NCBI GenBank assembly: GCA_002404375.1
Contig: DHJO01000173.1
Span: 8,765-14,625, forward strand
Length of the DNA stretch: 5,861 nucleotides
Reading direction: 5' to 3'
Source of the DNA: Gemmatimonadales bacterium UBA4718
Lineage (GTDB): Bacteria; Gemmatimonadota; Gemmatimonadetes; Gemmatimonadales; Gemmatimonadaceae
In this document: positions 1-5,717 of the stretch, piece by piece
How the letters are laid out: each line of letters opens with the position of its first letter
How positions within the stretch are numbered: position 1 is the stretch's first letter
Program-made: the position numbers and the translations under genes
The notes under the pieces: generated by a model
Databases searched by the model: none
Told to the model about the DNA's origin: nothing
What the model saw: the letters and a program-made list of their open reading frames with translations, nothing else

Positions 1-610
1 CGGCGACGAACCGCGTGTAATTGTCGCGCTGATCCTGAATCCCTTCCTCCAGCACCGCGAGATCATAACGCTCCGCCGCGGCGCGACTGGCGATTGCCGC
101 GCGGGAGAGGTCTCCGCGCTCCGCGACTTCCCGCGCTGCGCCGCCAGTGTCGAAATACTTGCTCTGCTTTATCCACGGGTGGGTCTCGAAGAAGCGACTG
201 CACTGCGCGAGCGCGACTGGATGGCTTGCGGCAGTGGTCAAACCCTCGAGCGTCGCCCCCTTGGGCGCGAGGAGACAATGACGCACGGGAACGAACGTCT
301 CGCCGACAGTTCGCAGGTCGGGGTAAGCTGCCAGAGCGTGCCACCCCGCGTCCACTCTCCCTATGATGGAATTCTCGAGGGGGATCACGCAGGCGTCGGC
401 GTCACCTTCCTGAACGGCGCGCACCGCACCAGTGAATGTGGGAACCGGGATCTGCTCAACCCGATGCCGCCATATCTGCGCGATCGCGCTCTCGGCGTAC
501 GCGCCGCGATCGCCCTGAAACGCGACGCGCATCGTCAGGTCTCGCGCACGCGTCTCGTCGGGGGCGTATGGTCCCGTGCCGTTTCTATTTGACGTTCCAG
601 ATTTCAACAT
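1..610 (-). CDS. pheA: Prephenate dehydratase, 5' part (3' end beyond the window)
   Basis: Converts prephenate to phenylpyruvate with loss of water and CO2, in the cytoplasmic phenylalanine pathway. I translated 203 residues on the minus strand. Family motifs appear in order: VAFQGDRGAYAE (29-40), IPLENSIIGRVDAG (76-89), ASHPVALAQC (128-137), FDTGGAAREVA (153-163), AAIASRAAAERY (171-182) and IQDQRDNYTRFV (191-202), which contains the Thr-Arg-Phe of the active site. The C-terminal ACT domain, which usually senses Phe, would lie beyond position 1. Two starts are possible. ATG at 610 has a weak GGGA (619-616) and an in-frame TAA just upstream. ATG at 532 is where family homology begins, so residues 1-26 would be a non-conserved extension. 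No chorismate mutase domain precedes the dehydratase, so this is the monofunctional form. The upstream leader region suggests control by attenuation. Identity is secure; the exact start is not. Confidence 0.95.
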   Translation of the reverse strand, partial: MLKSGTSNRNGTGPYAPDETRARDLTMRVAFQGDRGAYAESAIAQIWRHRVEQIPVPTFTGAVRAVQEGDADACVIPLENSIIGRVDAGWHALAAYPDLRTVGETFVPVRHCLLAPKGATLEGLTTAASHPVALAQCSRFFETHPWIKQSKYFDTGGAAREVAERGDLSRAAIASRAAAERYDLAVLEEGIQDQRDNYTRFVA

Positions 611-666
611 GACTGTCCCGACATAGGGTTAGCGAAGTGGGCTGTCGCTACTCCGCGGAGGCTCTG

Positions 667-697
667 AAAAAAGAAAGCCCCCGCGATTGGCGGAGGC
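667..697 (-). terminator. Intrinsic terminator (attenuator) ahead of pheA
   Basis: On the minus strand, GCCTCCGC (697-690), a five-base loop CAATC, and GCGGGGGC (684-677) form an eight-pair stem with one G-U pair. It is followed directly by TTTCTTTTTT (676-667). It lies between the leader peptide stop (728) and the pheA start (610), in pheA's own orientation, so it would stop transcription before the gene. An outer inverted repeat, AAGAAAGC (720-713) with GCTTTCTT (678-671), could extend the stem across a bulge. Position and form fit an attenuator rather than an end-of-operon terminator. Confidence 0.85.
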
Positions 698-753
698 CCG
701 GAGTCTTCTTGCGCTTTCTTCTCTACTTTACCGCGCGCGCGACCGGGGCCCCC
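692..753 (-). promoter_or_regulatory. Predicted antiterminator pairing of the pheA leader
   Basis: On the minus strand GGGGGCCCCGG (753-743), in the 3' half of the leader peptide codons, can pair with CCGGGCCTCC (701-692). That gives ten pairs with one G-U and one bulged C. The second segment contains most of the 5' arm of the terminator, so the two structures exclude each other. A ribosome stalled at the Tyr and Phe codons (784-761) would mostly leave 753-743 free and favour this pairing. A ribosome at the stop codon (730-728) would cover part of it and let the terminator form. A small hairpin, TCGGC-TACA-GCCGA (768-755), lies just before it. Pairings were worked out by eye, without energy calculation. 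Confidence 0.6.
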
Positions 754-808
754 ATCGGCTGTAGCCGAAGAAGCCGTAATAGTAGCTGGCGCTAAAGAGA
801 GTGCTCAC
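728..808 (-). CDS. Aromatic-rich leader peptide of pheA (attenuation peptide)
   Basis: A 26-codon reading frame beginning GTG at 808 and ending TAA at 730-728. The peptide starts MSTLFSAS, continues YYYGFFGY (residues 9-16) and ends SRWGPRSRAR. Eight of 26 residues are aromatic: four Tyr, three Phe and one Trp, six of them within residues 9-16. It sits about 120 bases before pheA, downstream of a good promoter, and is followed by alternative hairpins and an intrinsic terminator. This is the arrangement of known phe and trp leader peptides, where slow decoding at low charged-tRNA levels prevents termination. The Tyr run suggests the operon responds to Tyr as well as Phe. There is no Shine-Dalgarno sequence; GTG lies where transcription is expected to begin, so translation may be leaderless. 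It also overlaps the preceding frame's stop (GTGA). The exact start is inferred. Confidence 0.8.
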   Translation of the reverse strand: MSTLFSASYYYGFFGYSRWGPRSRAR

Positions 809-1128
809 GGCGAAAAGGATACGATTGTGTGCGGGGAAAGTAAAGAGTTAGGATGGACGGCGCGGGCCGACACCTGATAGTTGCCGAGCGGCAGCAGCGT
901 TGTCACGAAGACGCCGCGATCGCTGGCTTTTACGTTGCGCGCAAAGTTAGTCTCGGTATTACGGACCGTCACAAATGCCGCGACGGGGTTGCCGCTGGAA
1001 TCAGTGGCAGTGCCGCGAATGACGCCGGTGGTAGCCTGCGCCTGGGCGTGAAGCGAGATGGGAGCGACGGAGAGCGCCGCGAGGAGTAGAGAGAACCGCA
1101 GCGATGGTGAGAGAGCGCGCAACTTCAT
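805..1128 (-). pseudogene. 5' remnant of a TonB-dependent receptor gene (signal peptide plus carboxypeptidase-regulatory-like domain)
   Basis: Codes for 107 residues. The start at 1128 has GGAG (1140-1137) eight bases upstream. Residues 1-30 form a clear Sec signal peptide: basic MKLRALSPSLR, hydrophobic FSLLLAALSVAPISL, likely cleavage after AQA. Residues 35-91 (GVIRGTATDSSGNPVA ... LLPLGNYQVSARAV) resemble the CarboxypepD_reg-like beta domain that opens many TonB-dependent receptors, which are usually several hundred residues longer. Here the plug and barrel are absent. After residue 91 (about position 856) the sequence becomes unrelated (HPNSLLSPHTIVSFSP) and coincides with the pheA promoter before the TGA. 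The likeliest reading is a deletion that joined a receptor's 5' end to the pheA control region. A short exported protein with this single domain is possible but less likely. Confidence 0.6.
816..844 (-). promoter_or_regulatory. pheA: Sigma70-like promoter of the pheA leader transcript
   Basis: Minus strand TTTACT (844-839), 17 bases, then TATCCT (821-816). Each hexamer matches the TTGACA/TATAAT consensus at four of six positions, with ideal spacing. The start of transcription would fall around 809-808, at or next to the leader peptide GTG. The promoter lies inside the 3' end of the truncated receptor frame. Confidence 0.6.
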
Positions 1129-1165
1129 AGAGGGAGCTCCAGAATGAGTTAGGCAGCTGATCTCG

Positions 1166-1190
1166 AAAGAGAAATCTGATGAATCTCTTT
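1166..1190. repeat. Small inverted repeat upstream of the receptor remnant
   Basis: AAAGAGA (1166-1172) and TCTCTTT (1184-1190) are perfect seven-base inverted arms around an 11-base spacer. They lie about 40-60 bases upstream of the remnant's start codon, in its expected promoter region, so an operator or a weak mRNA hairpin is possible. No T-tract suggests a terminator. I see no convincing gene or other signal in 1129-1333. Confidence 0.35.
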
Positions 1191-1333
1191 GAAGTCACAC
1201 CAACATAACGCTGCATGGCATTCGTGGCGAATTCTTGGTACTCGCATCGTCTGGATGAGGATTGATGCAAATGTTTGGCAGCTCCCGGCTTCAGCTCTGT
1301 GGATGCCTAAGCAGCGTCCCAATCCGTGACCGA

Positions 1334-2656
1334 CTAGTTCATGATCGTAAACCCCCCACTGGTGCCTCCAAACCTGGGGTTCACGATGTTGTTGAAGATC
1401 GACCCGAAGCTGTAGCTGAGACCCAGCTGGACGAAGTAACTGTAGGACGTCTCAAGCTGACGTCGGCGGAGCAGTCGCTCCTGATCACTCAGATTACCGC
1501 GCGGCAGATAGAGCTGGTCGCGGAGAAGGGAGAGTTGCCCGAACGAAAAGAAGGAGAATCCCTTGAACAGCCGAAGATCGAGGGAGTTGAAGAAAACTAG
1601 ATGTTTCTTGGTGAAATCGTCGACGTAGGCCGCGCCCTCGAGCGAGCTGCTGATCGATCCCCACGTCTGCTTCACGTCGATCGACGCGGTCAAGGTCTGA
1701 TCGCCGCGCACTTCGCTGATCTTGTCGAAGATGGTGGTGTCCTGGTAGCGGAAGAAGTTGATGCCTGGCGAGTACTGGAGCGTGAGCATCCGCCTCGTCG
1801 ACTGCGAGTATGGAAAGAAGTTGTACTCTACGGCGGGTGCGAACCGGATCGCCCGCTTCTGATTCAGGTAAGTCGACGACGTCCACGACGCGCGCTGGCC
1901 CGCCGACCAGCGCTGGCCGAGGCTCTTCACGATCAGGTCGGTGAAGCCGTAGCCGTGCGAATAGCTGTTGAATTTGCTGCCGTCGCTGAGAATGAATCGG
2001 CTCTGATTGTAGTTACCGTAACTGGTTAACGAAATCTTCCACATCTCGGTCGTGCGACTGGCGTTGACCGATCCGTTCAGCGAGACGAAGTTGTCCGACT
2101 TCTCACCGTTTCCGTATCCACTCGCGTTCATCCTGAACACCCAGAGATTCCAGCGATCCCTGGCTGCGGCTTTCGAGGCCGAGTCGCCGCCTGTGGGCGC
2201 GGTGTAGGTGACATCGAAGCGAACAGCCTGACCGAGGTGCGCGTAGTAGCGGACCAGACCGAGCTTGATGATCCGCGCCAGTCCGCGCCTCAGATCATCC
2301 TGACTGGCACTCGGCGGCGACACGTACTTGAGAGTATCGGCGACGTGCGCGAGCTCCTTCTGCCCGATGAAATGCAGCGTGAACTCGGTCCCGCCGCCGC
2401 CAGTGGGCTGATCGGTGACGAGAATGTGAACCTGTGCGTCCTGCCGGTCGCGCACGTAGTCCACGAAGCTGATCTCGGTCCGCATGAAATCGAAATCGCA
2501 GAAATTGCAGTCGAGAAATACGCGGAGCCTGACGGAAGGCGGAGCAGAATCCTTGGAGGTTGGTTGGGGGGTGGGCTGCTGTGCGTTCGAGCTCGACGGA
2601 GCGATGGCCCACGCAGTGGCCGACAAAAAAACTAAGCCAACGCGTGACAGGCCCAT
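1334..2656 (-). CDS. Exported protein with CxxC N-terminal domain and probable outer-membrane beta-barrel; function unknown
   Basis: Codes for 440 residues from ATG at 2656, with GAGG (2664-2661) four bases upstream. The frame stays open to 2794, but the extra 46 residues would precede the signal peptide and are unlikely. Residues 1-25 are a signal peptide (GLVFLSATAWAIAP core, cleavage likely after SNA), then a Gln/Pro/Thr/Ser-rich linker. Residues 42-150 form an N-terminal domain with RVFLDCNFCDFDFMRTEI (Cys50, Cys53), a VRDRQDAQVHILVTD stretch and a TGGGG loop. Residues 165-425 show alternating aromatic/polar strands with short turns, typical of an outer-membrane barrel (for example SFFSFGQLSLL and SYSYFVQLGLSYSF). 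I recall similar uncharacterised proteins in Gemmatimonadota and Bacteroidota but cannot name a family. It is divergent from the kinase gene. No clear terminator follows it. Export is well supported; the barrel is inferred from strand pattern. Confidence 0.8.
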   Translation of the reverse strand: MGLSRVGLVFLSATAWAIAPSSSNAQQPTPQPTSKDSAPPSVRLRVFLDCNFCDFDFMRTEISFVDYVRDRQDAQVHILVTDQPTGGGGTEFTLHFIGQKELAHVADTLKYVSPPSASQDDLRRGLARIIKLGLVRYYAHLGQAVRFDVTYTAPTGGDSASKAAARDRWNLWVFRMNASGYGNGEKSDNFVSLNGSVNASRTTEMWKISLTSYGNYNQSRFILSDGSKFNSYSHGYGFTDLIVKSLGQRWSAGQRASWTSSTYLNQKRAIRFAPAVEYNFFPYSQSTRRMLTLQYSPGINFFRYQDTTIFDKISEVRGDQTLTASIDVKQTWGSISSSLEGAAYVDDFTKKHLVFFNSLDLRLFKGFSFFSFGQLSLLRDQLYLPRGNLSDQERLLRRRQLETSYSYFVQLGLSYSFGSIFNNIVNPRFGGTSGGFTIMN

Positions 2657-2772
2657 TGAACCTCGTCGTGTGAGAGGTCTAATCCGGTTGATCCGCTTTC
2701 TTTTCCGAAGCATCCGTATCAACCCTTGGTCCAGGATGCCAATCGCTGCGCATAAAATCGGCAAACGGAATG

Positions 2773-2801
2773 TTGGCTGTAAGAGGGTCCACACCTACAT
2801 T
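2773..2801 (+). promoter_or_regulatory. Sigma70-like promoter of the kinase gene
   Basis: TTGGCT (2773-2778), a 17-base spacer, then TACATT (2796-2801); each hexamer matches consensus at four of six positions. Transcription would begin near 2808, leaving about 30 untranslated bases before the TTG start at 2838. It lies downstream of the alternative ATG at 2736, so using it would exclude that start. Confidence 0.5.
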
Positions 2802-2827
2802 AAGGCGGCCCCGCAAAGCGCCCCTGC

Positions 2828-2833
2828 AAAGGA
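2828..2833 (+). promoter_or_regulatory. Ribosome binding site that decides the kinase start
   Basis: AAAGGA ends four bases before TTG at 2838. It is the best Shine-Dalgarno match near the 5' end of this frame and supports a TTG start over ATG at 2736 or 2484. Confidence 0.6.
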
Positions 2834-2837
2834 AGCC

Positions 2838-5462
2838 TTGACCGATCTCCTCGATCAGCTGCAACGCACACTGGGTAGCAGCTACACGATAGAGCGGGAG
2901 TTGGGCACCGGTGGAATGTCCCACGTCTTCGTCGCGCGCGACACCTCCCTCGGCCGCGACGTAGTGGTGAAGGTGCTCTCTCCGGAGCTCGCGTACGCAC
3001 TCTCCACGGAGCGATTCACGCGCGAGATCAAGCTCGCCGCCGCGCTCCAGGAACCCCACATCGTGCCGGTGCTCAGCGCCGGGCAGACAGAGGGCGGCCT
3101 TCCGTATTACACGATGCCGTTCGTGCGCGGGGAATCGCTGCGCCAACGCATCAAGCAGGGCCCTGTTCCGCTCGAAGAGGCTGTGACAATCCTGCGCGAT
3201 GTCGCCCACGCCCTCGCCTACGCACACCGACAGGGCATCGTTCACCGTGACATCAAGCCCGAGAATATTCTGCTCAGCGAGGGCACGGCGGTCGTCACGG
3301 ATTTCGGAATCGCCAAGGCGCTCCAGGCAGCGAAGGAAGATGCGCCTCGGAAGGCGATTACTCAGCCGGGCGCAGCACTCGGAACCCCCATGTACATGGC
3401 TCCCGAGCAGGCTTTGGGCGATCCGGCAATGAATGCGCGAGCGGACATCTATGCGTGGGGCCTCGTCGCCTATGAGTTGATCACCGGAGAACACCCCTTC
3501 GCCGACAAAACGTCGCCGCAGGAAGTGCTGGCGGCGCACTTGTGGACCACTCCGCCCCATATTGCAACTAACAGCAAACAACTTCGCCGATCCATCGCGG
3601 ATCTGGTGATGGCCTGCTTGTCGAAGGATCCTTCCATGCGTCCCGCCACAGGGACAGAGCTTCTTGCGGCGCTCAATGATCCGTCGACTGCGGGGCAGTT
3701 CCGAAGCCTCAGAACGCGCTCGCCCAGCAAGCGTGGTGCGGTGATCGCAACGATCGTCATCGGCCTGATCGTGGTCGCCGGAGCGGTCTGGCGCACGCGA
3801 ACCGCGTTCGCGGCCCAACCGCCGTTGATCGCGGTGCTCCCCTTCGAGACCGAAGGCACGGGCGGCGATCCGAGCTTCGCCGACGGACTCGGCGACGCGG
3901 TCACCGGAAAGCTCGCGCGACTTCCTGGTCTGCGTGTGATCGATCGGAAAAGCGTTCTCTCGATCACGGCTTCTCCGGGAACAACCCCGCAGCAGGCAGG
4001 CAAATCTCTAGGGGCCGAATTTGTATTGAGGGTATCGGTGCGGTGGGCCAAGGGAGTTGACGGCCAGCAGCGGGTGCGGGTCAGCCCGGCACTGGTGCGA
4101 GTATCTGATGGCACCACGACCTGGGCAGGCGAGCCGGAGATCGTCTCGCCCGCGGACCCGTTCACGATCCAGGCGAGCGTCGCGACGAAGGTTGCCGAGG
4201 CACTGGATGTCGTCATGGGAGCTCGCGACCGCACGAAGCTGGCGATGCGGGAGACGAGTGATACCGGCGCTTTTGCTGCCGTCGTGCGTGGCAGGCGCAT
4301 CCTGGAGGAGAATACGGCTGCGTCGTACGCGGAGTACCCTAAGGCGCTGCGTGAGTTCGAATATGCCTACCGGCGCGACCCCGGTTATGCGGCGGCGCTC
4401 GGAGAGGCGAGCCGCGTCCTGGCAACGATGTCCTACTATGTGGGCGGGACCAAGACGCTCGACTCGGCCTCCGTCCTCGCGCGGCGCGCTCTGAAAATGG
4501 ACCCAACCCAGGTACAGGCCGTCTCGACGCTGGCGTTTCGCGGGTTCGATCGCCCCGCCGAGGCCCTGGCCATCGTGAAGCGTGCGGTGAGAGAGAACCC
4601 GTCGAACATCGAGCTGCTGGCGTATGAGCAAAAGGTGCTCGTATTCGTGGGTGATTCGGCCGGCGCGTGGGAAGCCCTGGAGCGAGTCGTTCCGCTTGCC
4701 CCAGGATCCAAGTCGGTGCTCGCGACCAGCTTCAATACCGCGTTGGTTCTCCGACGGTACAGCGAGGCGGCGGATCTACTGGCGCGGGAGCGAGCGCTCG
4801 ATTCCACGGCTCTTGGCCCGATCTTCGATGCTGCAACCCTTGCCGAGAAGCTCGGTGACAGCGCCGGCGTTGGGCGGGCAGTACGAGAGCTGCGAGCCCG
4901 CGGGGGCAGACTGGGTGCTCAGGACGGGGATCTCATGCGGGCCGGAACTGCGGCGCTCCAGAATGAGCTCGCCACGGGCTCTCTGGCGTCGTTCGCACCG
5001 GGGTCAGTACTCGATAGCGTGAACTTTTACGCCGAGAAGGCGGAGCTGTTCATGAAGCGCGGAGAATACGCGCGCGCCCGGGCTCTCGCGGATTCCGGCT
5101 GGCGCCTGGAAAAGCGCGTGGCTGACGACCCGAGTCAGTCTACCTACGTAAGACGTCTCCAGTACGAGGTCCTGGCGTGGTTCGCGGCGCTGCGCGGCGA
5201 TCGTCCCGCTGCGCTGTCCATGCTCCGTCTCGCCGGAGTGGGCCCGAACATCACGATGTATCCCAACAGCTCCGAAGCGGTTCAGTTTTCGTGCACTTCG
5301 GCGGCGGTATACGGGTTTCTCGATGACGTCAACGCGATGATGCCCTTCGCCAGGCGCTGCTTCACATCGGCGAACGGTTATCCCGTCGCGTACCTTCGCG
5401 ATCCGGAGTTCGCTCGCCACATGAATGATCCGCGCGTAAGAGCACTCGGCGGATCCAAATAG
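2838..5462 (+). CDS. Membrane-anchored Ser/Thr protein kinase with TolB-like and TPR extracytoplasmic regions
   Basis: Codes for 874 residues from TTG at 2838. The frame is open further upstream, but homology begins here (MTDLLDQLQRTLGSSYTIER), as in related kinases, and a ribosome site precedes it. Residues 16-280 are a Hanks-type kinase domain: glycine loop GTGGMSHV (23-30), Lys45, Glu63, HRDIKPEN (136-143), DFG (155-157) and GTPMYMAPE (182-190). All catalytic residues are present, so it should be active; T175 and T183 are candidate activation-loop sites. One membrane helix follows (about 301-318). Residues 328-460 resemble the TolB-like domain of signalling proteins (PLIAVLPFE, FADGLGDAVTGKLARLPGLRVIDR). 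Residues 478-790 are helical repeats of TPR type, and the C-terminus has a LRDPEFARHMNDPRV element. The arrangement suggests cytoplasmic phosphorylation tuned by sensing outside the membrane. The ligand and substrates are unknown. The only extracytoplasmic cysteines, C819 and C841, could form a disulfide. The gene is divergent from the barrel gene. Confidence 0.93.
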   Translation: MTDLLDQLQRTLGSSYTIERELGTGGMSHVFVARDTSLGRDVVVKVLSPELAYALSTERFTREIKLAAALQEPHIVPVLSAGQTEGGLPYYTMPFVRGESLRQRIKQGPVPLEEAVTILRDVAHALAYAHRQGIVHRDIKPENILLSEGTAVVTDFGIAKALQAAKEDAPRKAITQPGAALGTPMYMAPEQALGDPAMNARADIYAWGLVAYELITGEHPFADKTSPQEVLAAHLWTTPPHIATNSKQLRRSIADLVMACLSKDPSMRPATGTELLAALNDPSTAGQFRSLRTRSPSKRGAVIATIVIGLIVVAGAVWRTRTAFAAQPPLIAVLPFETEGTGGDPSFADGLGDAVTGKLARLPGLRVIDRKSVLSITASPGTTPQQAGKSLGAEFVLRVSVRWAKGVDGQQRVRVSPALVRVSDGTTTWAGEPEIVSPADPFTIQASVATKVAEALDVVMGARDRTKLAMRETSDTGAFAAVVRGRRILEENTAASYAEYPKALREFEYAYRRDPGYAAALGEASRVLATMSYYVGGTKTLDSASVLARRALKMDPTQVQAVSTLAFRGFDRPAEALAIVKRAVRENPSNIELLAYEQKVLVFVGDSAGAWEALERVVPLAPGSKSVLATSFNTALVLRRYSEAADLLARERALDSTALGPIFDAATLAEKLGDSAGVGRAVRELRARGGRLGAQDGDLMRAGTAALQNELATGSLASFAPGSVLDSVNFYAEKAELFMKRGEYARARALADSGWRLEKRVADDPSQSTYVRRLQYEVLAWFAALRGDRPAALSMLRLAGVGPNITMYPNSSEAVQFSCTSAAVYGFLDDVNAMMPFARRCFTSANGYPVAYLRDPEFARHMNDPRVRALGGSK

Positions 5463-5465
5463 GTG

Positions 5466-5716
5466 TCAACTGAACTGAACGGGGTGTGAGTCCTGGCATC
5501 TCGGTCGATTTGGGATCTGACTGCAACAGAACGGGTGCGAGTGGTCGGTAGCGTAGCTGCGAGGTGCCAGTTCACGACGTCGGGACGTCACTCAATGGAA
5601 TTACGGCACAGTCTGCCTGTACCCGGAATCGCGCCAGATACGTCCCGACGTAGTGAACTATCAACTGGCCACTCTGCCACTGACCACTCACACCCGTTCA
5701 GTTGCAGTGCAGTTGA
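5466..5716. repeat. Large imperfect inverted-repeat element filling the convergent intergenic gap
   Basis: Arms 5521-5588 and 5640-5707 are each 68 bases. Aligned without gaps as reverse complements they match at 55 positions by hand count, including a perfect 12-base inner end, ACGTCGGGACGT (5577-5588) with ACGTCCCGACGT (5640-5651). The loop is 51 bases. A further partial copy, AACTGAACGGGGTGTGAGT (5473-5491), matches the reverse complement of 5686-5703 except for one extra G. The outermost TCAACTG (5466-5472) and CAGTTGA (5710-5716) are also inverted. The element lies between the stop codons of the kinase and the HlyIII gene and has no convincing reading frame. It may be a MITE-like or REP-like non-coding element, and as RNA could form a long hairpin blocking read-through in both directions. 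I found no transposase or clear target duplication. Confidence 0.7.
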
Positions 5717-5717
5717 T

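Noticed and set aside
179..592. Plus-strand open frame of 137 codons and other frames over pheA
   Set aside because: They overlap a minus-strand frame with strong prephenate dehydratase motifs; long shadow frames are expected in GC-rich DNA.
722..757. Alternative short frame from ATG at 757-755 within the leader (MGAPVARAVK)
   Set aside because: It has no run of regulatory codons and starts at the ATG inside the Arg-Trp codons of the aromatic-rich frame, which fits attenuation far better.
1262..1333. Possible terminator downstream of the barrel gene
   Set aside because: Short AGCT-containing inverted segments exist, but there is no strong GC stem followed by a T-tract on the minus strand.
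2713..2742. Minus-strand TTGGCA (2742-2737) as -35 of a promoter for the barrel gene
   Set aside because: The -35 is good, but the best -10 at 17-18 bases is TACGGA or ATACGG, a poor match, so I do not call it.
2657..2794. 46-residue N-terminal extension of the barrel protein from ATG 2794
   Set aside because: It would bury the signal peptide behind a long basic segment; ATG 2656 has GAGG upstream and begins a normal signal peptide.
2484..2837. N-terminal extension of the kinase frame from ATG 2484 or 2736
   Set aside because: The extension is antisense to the barrel gene's 5' end, lacks kinase-family similarity, and a better start with a ribosome site and upstream promoter exists at 2838.
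2679..3818. Minus-strand open frame of 379 codons opposite the kinase
   Set aside because: Arg/His-rich with no recognisable domain, and antisense to a clear kinase domain; it is a shadow of the coding strand's codon bias.
5378..5575. Minus-strand 65-codon frame across the kinase end and the repeat
   Set aside because: It overlaps the kinase 3' end and the inverted repeat and shows no domain or ribosome site.
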